Part shown: piece after piece, positions 1 through 5,243 of the stretch
Layout: every line of letters begins with the position of its first letter
How positions within the stretch are numbered: the first letter of the stretch is position 1
Source of the DNA: Thiotrichaceae bacterium UBA7359
GTDB taxonomy: Bacteria > Pseudomonadota > Gammaproteobacteria > Eutrophobiales > Eutrophobiaceae
Assembly (NCBI GenBank): GCA_905182825.1
Contig: CAJJDJ010000037.1
Span: 1-5,243 of the forward strand
Reading direction: 5' to 3'
DNA: 5,243 nucleotides
Translations under genes and position numbers: made by a program
Notes under the pieces: model-generated
The model's database searches: none
The model's input: the letters and a program-made list of their open reading frames with translations, nothing else
Told to the model about the DNA's origin: nothing

Positions 1-56
1 CTATCTATATTTGTAGCCGAACCTATTACGAATACTGACACGAGTTATTACTTCTT

Positions 57-791
57 TTAGAAATTAAATTGTAATCCCACCATGAATTCTCCGCTTGTAA
101 TATCTCCGCCGACAATTGGTGATGCTTGGACTGCTATAACGTTTCCTCTTCGCAAGATTTCATAACCACCTTTGTATGCGCCTAAATCAACATATTGGTA
201 ATCAATAGAAAGGGATATCTTTTCCGTTAAAGTTACGAACATTCCCGCGGTTAATTTAAAGGCAAAATCTACGGTTGTATCACCAGCGCTAGTAACTGGA
301 AAGGTCGCGCCGCCCGGAAAATCGCCGGCGAATTCTAAACATCGTCCATTTTATTTCTTGAAACACCAATGCCACCACCTAAATAGGGCTTAATAGATGT
401 GTAACCCAATGAAAAGGAACGAAAGTCGTAAAAACCATTAATAAATAAACTTCTAGTATTTAGCTTCGCATTATAATTTGTTTGAACTATATTATCGTCC
501 ACATGAGCTTGAGTGAGGAATACGGTACTATCATAGTCATAACCGCTTCTTCGCGTTGCTTCAAGTTCAAGTCTGAAGTTATCTGTCACATATTTACCAG
601 CACTAAACCCGCCCACATGGCCTTTACCTAAACTTGAAGATGACAAGAGTTCTTGATGTTACAAAGGTAGTAAGCCCTGCATTTCTTGTATTTGACACGC
701 CACCTTTTATGGCCATATAGAAACCATCCATATAATCAGCAAGAGCCAATAATGGAAGGGTGAGTAGTAGAACCGCTATTATTTTTTTCAT
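57..791 (-). pseudogene. Outer-membrane beta-barrel (porin/opacity-like) protein gene, broken by two compensating frameshifts
   Basis: Three reading-frame pieces join into one protein of about 244 residues. The first piece starts at ATG 791, with AAAGG 7 nt upstream, and has a clear signal peptide (MKKIIAVLLLTLPLLALA, cleavage expected before DYMDGFY). It continues with barrel-like sequence and would stop at 624 after 55 residues. The second frame (open from 658 to a stop at 335-337) carries the middle, including KPYLGGGIGVSRNK. The first frame then resumes from about 350 to the TAA at 57, with DYQYVDLG and a final EFMVGLQFNF. Alternating strands, the YxYVDLG motif and a terminal phenylalanine are typical of 8-stranded OMP_b-brl/OmpA-like barrels inserted by the BAM complex; the ligand or role is unknown. 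The net shift is zero: one extra base (or two missing) within 626-658 and one missing base within 337-350. Restoring a T in the TTT run at 337-339 gives MDDVLEFAGD. It lies 51 nt behind tRNA-Glu with no promoter or terminator visible between them. As written it yields only a truncated secreted peptide. A real pseudogene and sequencing or assembly error are both possible. Confidence 0.8.
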
Positions 792-842
792 AACTGTACC
801 TTTAACTTTTTGATGACATGAACATGATTTGCCGAAGTTAAA

Positions 843-918
843 TGGCGTCCCCAAGGGGATTCGAACCCCTGTTGCCGCCGTGAAAGGGCAGTGTCCTAGG
901 CCTCTAGACGATGGGGAC
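843..918 (-). tRNA. tRNA-Glu(UUC)
   Basis: This 76-nt cloverleaf includes an encoded CCA (843-845). The acceptor stem GTCCCCA pairs perfectly with TGGGGAC, the discriminator base is G, and the T arm is AGGGG-TTCGAAT-CCCCT. The anticodon arm is CTGCC-CTTTCAC-GGCGG, with anticodon TTC (UUC in RNA) reading GAA and GAG; it contains one U-G wobble at 28-42. It lies 40 nt after tRNA-Ala in the same direction and probably shares its transcript, to be cut apart by RNase P and 3' nucleases. The enzyme that charges it, GluRS, is encoded just upstream by gltX. Glu-tRNA also feeds tetrapyrrole synthesis in bacteria using the C5 pathway. Confidence 0.97.
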
Positions 919-958
919 AATATTAATATGTCCAAAAACAGCCTACAAATTTACAAAT

Positions 959-1034
959 TGGTGGAGCTAGGCGGGATCGAACCGCCGACCTCTTGCGTGC
1001 CACGCAAGCGCTCTCCCAGCTGAGCTATAGCCCC
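959..1034 (-). tRNA. tRNA-Ala(GGC)
   Basis: This 76-nt cloverleaf includes an encoded CCA (959-961) and discriminator A. The acceptor stem GGGGCTA pairs with TAGCTCC and contains the G3-U70 wobble, the main identity element for alanyl-tRNA synthetase. The D arm is GCTC/GAGC and the T arm GGCGG-TTCGATC-CCGCC. The anticodon arm is CTTGC-GTGGCAC-GCAAG, with anticodon GGC, which reads GCC and GCU. The loop closes with G32 and C38, where the E. coli tRNA has A32-U38, so the whole arm is a near-perfect palindrome. It is the first gene behind the stable-RNA promoter at 1059-1094, leaving a leader of about 25 nt for RNase P to remove. Confidence 0.97.
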
Positions 1035-1058
1035 GGCATAAACCGTGAAATAACAACA

Positions 1059-1094
1059 GGCGGCGACTGTACTTGACACTATTATCAGTGTCAA
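1059..1094 (-). promoter_or_regulatory. Sigma-70 stable-RNA promoter for tRNA-Ala/tRNA-Glu, overlapping the gltX stop
   Basis: Read on the minus strand there is a perfect -35 box TTGACA (1094-1089), a 17-nt spacer, and TACAGT (1071-1066), which matches the -10 consensus at four of six positions including the three most important. The next seven bases are CGCCGCC (1065-1059). Such a GC-rich discriminator is characteristic of rRNA and tRNA promoters under stringent control by ppGpp/DksA. Transcription would start near 1058-1060, about 25 nt before the mature tRNA-Ala 5' end. The -35 box contains the TGA stop of gltX, so the promoter is built into the end of the coding region. This is inferred from sequence pattern only. 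Confidence 0.6.
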
Positions 1095-1095
1095 G
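1072..1095 (-). repeat. Perfect 9-bp inverted repeat across the gltX stop codon
   Basis: The arms CTTGACACT and AGTGTCAAG (minus strand) flank a 6-nt loop GATAAT. The gltX stop TGA lies inside the first arm and the -35 box TTGACA is part of the same arm. No T-run follows, so it does not look like a standard intrinsic terminator. In the gltX mRNA it would fold into a hairpin at the stop codon. In DNA it is a two-fold symmetric site covering the -35 region and spacer, where a dimeric regulator could bind. Which of these matters cannot be told from the sequence. Confidence 0.6.
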
Positions 1096-2494
1096 ACGAA
1101 CTACGATTTTCAATAAACTCGATCCCTTTTCGTAGCCTTATCAAGCTCTTCTCCTGCCCTAACAATCTTAATGTGTCGTCAATACTAGGAGAGACACCTG
1201 CCCCGGTTACAGCGACCCGCAAAGGTTGTGCGAGTTTACCCATCTTTATATCAAGATCTTTTGCCATCTTCTCTATAACATCCTTAATGTTTTTATTATC
1301 CCATTCACTTAAATCGCTCAATGAATCATAGAGTTCTTTTAAGGGTTCCAACATTACTGGTCGAAGATGCTTTTTTGCTGCATTGGCATCGTACTCTTCA
1401 AAAGTATTATAAAAAAGTGTGCTTTGCTCAGCCATTTCCATTAGTGTTTCAGTACGATGCTTTTGAACTTCTATCAAATCTTCTAATTTGGGACCATTTT
1501 CTATATCAATATTCATAACCTCAAATAAGTCAGTCAATGGTTTTGAAAGTAATTTATTGTCAGCATGCTTAATATAGTGTTGGTTTAACCATAGCAATTT
1601 TTCTGAGTTGATACTAGAAGCTGACTTGTTAACGTCCTTGATATCAAATGCAGAGACCATTTCGTCAATCGAGAATATTTCCTGGTCACCTCGAGACCAA
1701 CCCAGTCTAACCAAATAATTTAACAAGGCTTCAGGTAAAATTCCATCATCGCGATACTGTAGGACACTGGCAGCACCATCTCGTTTAGACAATTTTTTGC
1801 CTTCTGGGCTCAGTATCATTGGGATATGTGCGTAAGTAGGTGCTTTAACACCTAAAGCACTGAATATATTAATTTGTCTCGGTGTATTGTTGAGGTGGTC
1901 ATCTCCTCGAATCACTTCAGTAATTCCCATGTCCATATCATCTACAACAACGGTCAAATTATATGTTGGGGACAAGTCCGAACGTGCAATGATCAAATCG
2001 TCAAGTTCCTTATTTTCAAAAACCATATCTCCCTGTACTTGATCTTTGAACGTAACAACTCCATCAATAGGATTTTTAAATCTTATAACCGTTTTTCCCT
2101 TGCATAGATTTAATGACCGACATCTACCATCATAACGTGGCTTTTCACCTCGAGACATTGCAGTTTCACGAATCTGTTCTAATCGTTCTTTAGAACATTC
2201 ACAATAATATGCATGCCCTTTATCTAACAACTCATTAATAACTTCCAGATATCGATCAAATCGCTGCGTCTGATAATACGGGCCTTCATCATGCGATAAC
2301 CCCAGCCATGCCATGCCATTTAAAATAACCTGTAACGCTTCATCTGTTGAACGTTCACGATCAGTGTCTTCAATCCTTAGTACAAATTGTCCTTTATGAT
2401 GTCTGGCATATAACCATGAAAATAAAGCGGTTCGTACACCGCCAATATGTAATAAACCAGTAGGACTAGGGGCAAAACGTGTTTTTATTGTCAT
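1091..2494 (-). CDS. gltX: Glutamyl-tRNA synthetase (GluRS, class Ib)
   Basis: This cytoplasmic enzyme attaches glutamate to tRNA-Glu using ATP. It is 467 residues long, close to the 471 of the E. coli enzyme, and aligns with it along its length. The Rossmann catalytic domain opens with APSPTGLLHIGG (residues 8-19, the HIGH signature as HIGG). The KMSKS signature is KLSKR (234-238). The acceptor-binding insert contains C98, C100 and C125, matching three of the four zinc ligands of E. coli GluRS; the fourth, H127, is Ser here, and C131 lies nearby. The helical anticodon-binding region includes AKKHLRP (373-379) and ends with PLRVAVTGAGVSPS (424-437). The ATG at 2494 fits the family N-terminus (MTIKTRFAPSPTG). 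The ribosome-binding site is weak (AAAGAA), and a 10-bp palindrome GAATTAATTC sits directly before the ATG. The gene follows the methyltransferase by 30 nt and is probably co-transcribed with it. Its stop codon lies within a hairpin and the downstream tRNA promoter. Confidence 0.98.
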   Translation of the reverse strand: MTIKTRFAPSPTGLLHIGGVRTALFSWLYARHHKGQFVLRIEDTDRERSTDEALQVILNGMAWLGLSHDEGPYYQTQRFDRYLEVINELLDKGHAYYCECSKERLEQIRETAMSRGEKPRYDGRCRSLNLCKGKTVIRFKNPIDGVVTFKDQVQGDMVFENKELDDLIIARSDLSPTYNLTVVVDDMDMGITEVIRGDDHLNNTPRQINIFSALGVKAPTYAHIPMILSPEGKKLSKRDGAASVLQYRDDGILPEALLNYLVRLGWSRGDQEIFSIDEMVSAFDIKDVNKSASSINSEKLLWLNQHYIKHADNKLLSKPLTDLFEVMNIDIENGPKLEDLIEVQKHRTETLMEMAEQSTLFYNTFEEYDANAAKKHLRPVMLEPLKELYDSLSDLSEWDNKNIKDVIEKMAKDLDIKMGKLAQPLRVAVTGAGVSPSIDDTLRLLGQEKSLIRLRKGIEFIENRSSS

Positions 2495-2524
2495 GAATTA
2501 ATTCTTTAGTGAATGTGAGTGTGA

Positions 2525-3358
2525 TTATTTTTTAATACCCAAAGCACACCAATATGGGGCAATATCTGAAAATGTAATATCAACCAATCCCGCTTGTTCC
2601 AGCATTTTCTCTATTTGCACACGTGTAAATCTCTGTTCCAAACGCGTACCAAATCGATCAAGTGCATCTGTCCGCATTGTATAAAAGCTTTTAGCTCGAT
2701 ATTCAAAGAGAGGAATATTATTGACGCTGATTCCAATTTTTTCCATTAGTAAAGCAAACCTCGCCAGCGGGTAGTACACCAGCATTGATATGATATTTGT
2801 CACCGGACATTTGATGAGAAAAGGTAATTTACAAATCACACCTCTGAAAAAATCTGAACATTTCCATACTAATGAATACCATTTAGGACGATTATCAAAT
2901 GCATAATAAAGATAGATAAGGAATGGCGCACCGGATTTTAATTTATCAGTACAGTTTTTTATTGCTTCAGCCGTATCAGGAAGATGATGAAGTACCCCTA
3001 AAGAATAAGCAAAATCGAGAGAACTGTCTGGTATCGATAATTCATCAATTTTAGCCAACATAACTTGGCAATTAGTCTTATCTGCTAAATTTTTTTTTGA
3101 TACATTTACCGCCTTCTGACTAGCATCAATACATATAAGTGACTTTACTCTATCTGAAACAAATCTTGCCCATCGACCTGAACCACAACCAAAATCAGCA
3201 CCAGTTCCATTAACAATGCTTTCATCCCATGAAAATAATTTAAAGTAGTCTAAAAACTGTTTTTCTAATTCATTAGAATCAACTGTAGATTGGTCATAGG
3301 CATCCCACTCGTCCCCAAAATCATCTATAACATCAGAATCAAAATTATCTTTCACCAT
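2525..3358 (-). CDS. Class I SAM-dependent methyltransferase, substrate unknown
   Basis: A 277-residue soluble protein with a Rossmann methyltransferase fold (Methyltransf_11/25 type). Motif I is ADFGCGSGRWA (residues 54-64), the SAM-binding glycine loop. The acidic residue ending strand beta-2 is D78 (LICIDAS). Motif IV/post-II is SLGVLHHLPD (119-128). The N-terminus DDFGDEWDAYDQS (12-24) and the C-terminal APYWCALGIKK resemble stand-alone methyltransferases often found near surface-polysaccharide genes, as far as I recall; no such gene is visible here. A hydrophobic stretch at about 178-210 may form part of the substrate pocket or a membrane contact. I chose ATG 3358. A TTG two codons upstream (3364) is better spaced from the AAGG at 3371-3374 (6 nt rather than 12) and could be the true start, adding Met-Ile. 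The gene is clearly more AT-rich (about 32-38% GC in sampled lines) than leuC (about 48% in sampled lines) and lies between core genes, so later acquisition is possible. It ends 30 nt before gltX. Confidence 0.88.
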   Translation of the reverse strand: MVKDNFDSDVIDDFGDEWDAYDQSTVDSNELEKQFLDYFKLFSWDESIVNGTGADFGCGSGRWARFVSDRVKSLICIDASQKAVNVSKKNLADKTNCQVMLAKIDELSIPDSSLDFAYSLGVLHHLPDTAEAIKNCTDKLKSGAPFLIYLYYAFDNRPKWYSLVWKCSDFFRGVICKLPFLIKCPVTNIISMLVYYPLARFALLMEKIGISVNNIPLFEYRAKSFYTMRTDALDRFGTRLEQRFTRVQIEKMLEQAGLVDITFSDIAPYWCALGIKK

Positions 3359-3447
3359 AATCAATCATTACCTTTTTCATGTTCAATGGGTAAACTTTAA
3401 AATAATCGTAAATATCATCAATAAATACAATAGCATAGAACAACAAG

Positions 3448-3460
3448 ACCTAATATAGGT
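3448..3460. repeat. Short perfect inverted repeat ACCTA-ATA-TAGGT
   Basis: Two 5-bp arms surround a 3-nt centre in the presumed 5' leader of the methyltransferase gene, about 90 nt before its start. It could be an operator half-site pair or a small hairpin, but a repeat this short can arise by chance in AT-rich DNA. Confidence 0.3.
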
Positions 3461-3490
3461 TATGTCGCATGTAAGCGAAGTTACTCTTAA

Positions 3491-3512
3491 CTGATGAGTC
3501 TTAGACTTTCAG
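3491..3512 (-). repeat. Imperfect hairpin in the methyltransferase leader
   Basis: On the minus strand, arms CTGA and AGTC pair with GACT and TCAG around a 3-nt TAA loop, with a small internal loop (A against CA). This gives 8 bp in all. It lies just downstream of the weak promoter candidate, so it would be near the 5' end of that transcript. No function can be assigned. Confidence 0.3.
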
Positions 3513-3526
3513 TGAGTGTTATGTTG

Positions 3527-3554
3527 ATTATGGAAAGACTTAATCACTTTACAA
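3527..3554 (-). promoter_or_regulatory. Weak sigma-70 promoter candidate for the methyltransferase-gltX unit
   Basis: On the minus strand TTGTAA (3554-3549) and CATAAT (3532-3527) are separated by 16 nt. They match the -35 consensus at four and the -10 consensus at five of six positions. A start near 3520 would give a leader of about 160 nt. Similar matches occur by chance in AT-rich spacers. The main support is position: a 327-nt gap separates leuD from the next gene, so a separate promoter for the methyltransferase and gltX is plausible. Confidence 0.3.
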
Positions 3555-3673
3555 AATTTCAATATTCCTTTTTTTTGCTCAAACCTGACTCTTTGACGAG
3601 ATTTCTTAACTTATTCTCGATATCCAAGTTACTGCTTTAACACAAGTAGAATACCCTCTATATTCAAGACGCA

Positions 3674-3695
3674 TTGATTACATCCATGTAATCAA
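3674..3695 (-). repeat. Perfect 9-bp hairpin spanning the leuD stop codon
   Basis: On the minus strand the arms TTGATTACA and TGTAATCAA flank a 4-nt loop TGGA, with the leuD stop TGA inside the first arm. No T-run follows, so it is not a standard intrinsic terminator. It could protect the 3' end of leuCD mRNA or be the remnant of a short dispersed palindromic element. Its placement parallels the hairpin at the gltX stop. Confidence 0.55.
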
Positions 3696-4336
3696 ACCCC
3701 TTGAAACATCCAAGGTGTTATTTTTGCCCTCTCCTTTTCATAACGCCGAATCTCATCGGATTGTGCCAAAGTGAGTCCGATATCATCCAATCCTTTCAGT
3801 AAACGATCTTTCAACCCAACGGCAATATCAAATAAATATTTATTGCCTACCTCAGTTTCAACCATTTGTTCTTCAAGGTTGACTGTTGCTTTAAGTCCTT
3901 TTTGTGCATTAACAGAGATAAATAGAGCCTCTATCTCATCTTCTGCTAAAAGAATGGGTAAAAACCCATTCTTAAATGAATTGTTATAAAAGATATCGCC
4001 AAAACTTGGCGCCAGCACAACTTTGATACCAAAATCATTTAATGCCCAAACAGCATGTTCTCTGGAAGAACCACAACCAAAGTTTTCTCTTGCAAGCAAG
4101 AGTTCCGCTTTGTCATAAGGTGATTGATTCAAAATAAAATCAGGATTTATTGCACGCGATTCATTCTCACAGACTGAATGACCTTGTTCCAAGTAACGCC
4201 AATCATCAAATAAATTAGGACCAAAACCACTACGCTTTATCGATTTTAGATACTGCTTAGGAATAATTGCATCGGTATCCACATTAGATCGATCTATAGG
4301 AACGATAATACCCGTAAAATTTTTAAATGCTTCCAT
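3692..4336 (-). CDS. leuD: 3-isopropylmalate dehydratase, small subunit (isopropylmalate isomerase)
   Basis: LeuD supplies the swivel domain of the LeuC-LeuD heterodimer, which isomerises 2-isopropylmalate to 3-isopropylmalate in cytoplasmic leucine biosynthesis. The product is 214 residues, slightly longer than E. coli LeuD (201). Recognisable segments are NVDTDAIIPKQYLKS (18-32), RENFGCGSSREHAVWAL (83-99, the most conserved stretch), NNSFKNGFLPI (118-128) and the C-terminal GLDDIGLTL (182-190). The start is ATG 4336, giving MEAFKNFTG. The open frame extends 15 codons further upstream, but that part overlaps leuC and has no family resemblance. An AAGGA 7 nt before this ATG, overlapping the leuC stop, supports the choice. 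LeuC ends 10 nt upstream, so the pair is translationally close and surely co-transcribed. No leuB follows, unlike the leuCDB order of many bacteria. Confidence 0.97.
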   Translation of the reverse strand: MEAFKNFTGIIVPIDRSNVDTDAIIPKQYLKSIKRSGFGPNLFDDWRYLEQGHSVCENESRAINPDFILNQSPYDKAELLLARENFGCGSSREHAVWALNDFGIKVVLAPSFGDIFYNNSFKNGFLPILLAEDEIEALFISVNAQKGLKATVNLEEQMVETEVGNKYLFDIAVGLKDRLLKGLDDIGLTLAQSDEIRRYEKERAKITPWMFQGV

Positions 4337-4349
4337 GGAGGTTTCCTTA
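4337..4349 (-). promoter_or_regulatory. leuD ribosome-binding site overlapping the leuC stop codon
   Basis: The minus-strand sequence TAAGGAAACCTCC joins the leuC stop TAA (4349-4347) to the leuD Shine-Dalgarno AAGGA (4348-4344), which ends 7 nt before the leuD ATG. This decides the leuD start. It also suggests that ribosomes finishing leuC stop on the leuD initiation region, helping the two subunits be made in balanced amounts. Confidence 0.75.
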
Positions 4350-5243
4350 TAAATCTCTAACGTCAACAAAATGACCAGCAATAGCTGCTGCTGCGGCCAT
4401 ACTCGGACTCACTAAATGTGTTCGTCCCCCCTGCCCCTGCCGTCCTTCAAAATTACGGTTAGAAGTCGACGCACAACGTTCACCAGACTCAAGCTGATCT
4501 GGATTCATACCCAAGCACATTGAACAACCGGGTTCACGCCATTCAAATCCAGACTCAATAAAGATATCAGCCAAGCCTTCGTCTTCAGCCTGCTTTTTAA
4601 CCAAACCTGAGCCAGGCACAACCATCGCTAATGTTATATCACTAGAAACTTTTTTTCCTTCGACAATGCTAGCCGCGGCACGTAAATCTTCAATGCGCGA
4701 ATTAGTACATGAACCCACAAACACTTTATCCACTTTAATATCCGTCATTGCAGTGCCCGGAACTAAGTTCATATAACGCAACGCATTCTCTATTCCTTCA
4801 CGTTTTGTAACATCATCTATATGAGCAGGATTGGGGACATCATCATTAACGGACACAACCATTTCGGGAGAAGTCCCCCAGGTTACTTGTGGTTCAATAT
4901 TCGATGCATCAATCTCAATAATTTTATCAAATCGTGCATTTTTATCACTTTGAAGCTTATTCCATAACACAACAGCCTGTTGCCATTCTTCGCCTTTGGG
5001 TGAATAGGGCCGACCTTTAACATAGTCAACAGTGGTTTGATCGACGCCAATAAGCCCAACTCGAGCACCCGCTTCAATACTCATATTACATACAGTCATT
5101 CGACCTTCCATCGACAAAGCACGTATGGCGTCACCACCAAACTCGATCGAGTAACCCGTGCCGCCAGCTGTTCCAATTTCACCGATAACTACAAGGACAA
5201 TATCTTTTGCCGTTATACCTTTACCGATTTGCCCATTAACATT
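4347..5243 (-). CDS. leuC: 3-isopropylmalate dehydratase, large subunit (partial, N-terminus outside the window)
   Basis: LeuC is the aconitase-like iron-sulphur subunit of isopropylmalate isomerase. The visible part is the C-terminal 298 residues of about 466. The frame stays open to the window edge, so the first third and true start are missing. Visible sequence runs ITAKDIVLVVIGEIGTAGG, then SMEGRMTVCNMSIEAGA, DYVKGRPYSPKG, PQVTWGTSPE, VFVGSCTNSRIEDLRAAA, EPGCSMCLGMNPD, ERCASTSNRNFEGRQGQGG and THLVSPSMAAAAAIAGHF, matching E. coli LeuC almost segment for segment. The three [4Fe-4S] ligands are present: the Cys of SCTNS (codon 4707-4709) and both Cys of CSMC. Cluster loss under oxidative stress is known to inactivate this enzyme family. 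The gene is directly upstream of leuD with a 10-nt gap. The leu promoter, any leader attenuator, and leuA or leuB must lie outside the window. Confidence 0.97.
   Translation of the reverse strand, partial: NVNGQIGKGITAKDIVLVVIGEIGTAGGTGYSIEFGGDAIRALSMEGRMTVCNMSIEAGARVGLIGVDQTTVDYVKGRPYSPKGEEWQQAVVLWNKLQSDKNARFDKIIEIDASNIEPQVTWGTSPEMVVSVNDDVPNPAHIDDVTKREGIENALRYMNLVPGTAMTDIKVDKVFVGSCTNSRIEDLRAAASIVEGKKVSSDITLAMVVPGSGLVKKQAEDEGLADIFIESGFEWREPGCSMCLGMNPDQLESGERCASTSNRNFEGRQGQGGRTHLVSPSMAAAAAIAGHFVDVRDL

Larger units (their letters stand above)
3359..3691. other. AT-rich intergenic spacer between leuD and the methyltransferase gene
   Basis: This stretch of about 330 nt has no convincing gene on either strand. 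I found no tRNA, no leuB remnant and no transposase fragment. It contains a hairpin at the leuD end (3674-3695), an imperfect hairpin (3491-3512), a short inverted repeat (3448-3460), and on the plus strand a T8 run (about 3569-3576) with no stable stem before it. It also holds CGAGA and TCTCG arms 13 nt apart (3597-3619) and a weak promoter candidate facing the methyltransferase. A 22-codon minus-strand ORF beginning MRLEYRGYSTC just after the hairpin has no ribosome-binding site and is not called. Confidence 0.7.

Noticed and set aside
1..56. Terminator after the barrel gene
   Set aside because: The 56 nt downstream of the stop contain ATTAC-type direct repeats but no inverted repeat with a T-run.
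829..1023. Plus-strand ORF of 64 codons
   Set aside because: It runs antisense through both tRNA genes. Phrases such as GIRTPVAAVKG and GGIEPPTS are the well-known false translations of tRNA T arms, not a protein.
843..1034. tRNA genes as an integration site for a mobile element
   Set aside because: Both tRNAs are complete. No duplicated 3' end, integrase gene or phage-like sequence is visible in the window.
1321..1518. Plus-strand ORF inside gltX (65 codons)
   Set aside because: It is a shadow of the gltX coding sequence with no family resemblance; gltX is certain in this region.
1874..2107. Plus-strand ORF inside gltX (77 codons)
   Set aside because: It is antisense to conserved GluRS sequence, with no recognisable motif.
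3569..3576. T8 run as a plus-strand intrinsic terminator
   Set aside because: No stable GC-rich stem precedes it on the plus strand, and no plus-strand gene exists to terminate.
3610..3678. Possible 22-residue minus-strand peptide (MRLEYRGYSTC...) just after leuD
   Set aside because: It has no ribosome-binding site, its start is within the hairpin flank, and such a short ORF is expected by chance.
3771..3989. Plus-strand ORF inside leuD (72 codons)
   Set aside because: It is antisense to conserved LeuD sequence with no independent support.
4883..5077. Minus-strand ORF of 64 codons in an alternate frame of leuC
   Set aside because: The leuC frame is conserved throughout; this is an out-of-frame shadow.

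Overview
The window looks like a stretch of gammaproteobacterial chromosome. LeuC, LeuD and GluRS read throughout like their Escherichia coli counterparts, both tRNAs carry an encoded CCA end, and the composition is moderately AT-rich (roughly 40% GC by eye). The genus cannot be fixed from the sequence alone. All recognisable genes lie on the minus strand, so transcription runs from high to low coordinates.

Layout in transcription order. The 3' two-thirds of leuC (5243 to 4347, cut by the window edge) is followed after 10 nt by leuD (4336 to 3692). Together they encode the two subunits of isopropylmalate isomerase of leucine biosynthesis. A 327-333 nt AT-rich spacer follows, holding a perfect hairpin across the leuD stop codon, two weaker inverted repeats and a weak promoter candidate. 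Next is a class I SAM-dependent methyltransferase of unknown substrate (3358 to 2525) and, 30 nt later, gltX (2494 to 1091), glutamyl-tRNA synthetase. The 3' end of gltX overlaps a strong-looking stable-RNA promoter (TTGACA, 17 nt, TACAGT, GC-rich discriminator) that should drive tRNA-Ala(GGC) (1034 to 959) and tRNA-Glu(UUC) (918 to 843). Only 51 nt after tRNA-Glu comes an outer-membrane beta-barrel gene (791 to 57). As given, this gene carries two mutually compensating frameshifts, so it is either a pseudogene or an error in the sequence.

Functionally this is mostly housekeeping: leucine biosynthesis, then a translation block in which GluRS sits beside its own substrate tRNA. I found no convincing new multigene system, mobile element, CRISPR array or defence locus. 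The points most worth a second look are the double frameshift in the porin-like gene, the tRNA promoter built into the gltX stop-codon hairpin, the G32-C38 pair in the tRNA-Ala anticodon loop, and the AT-rich methyltransferase gene lodged between core genes.
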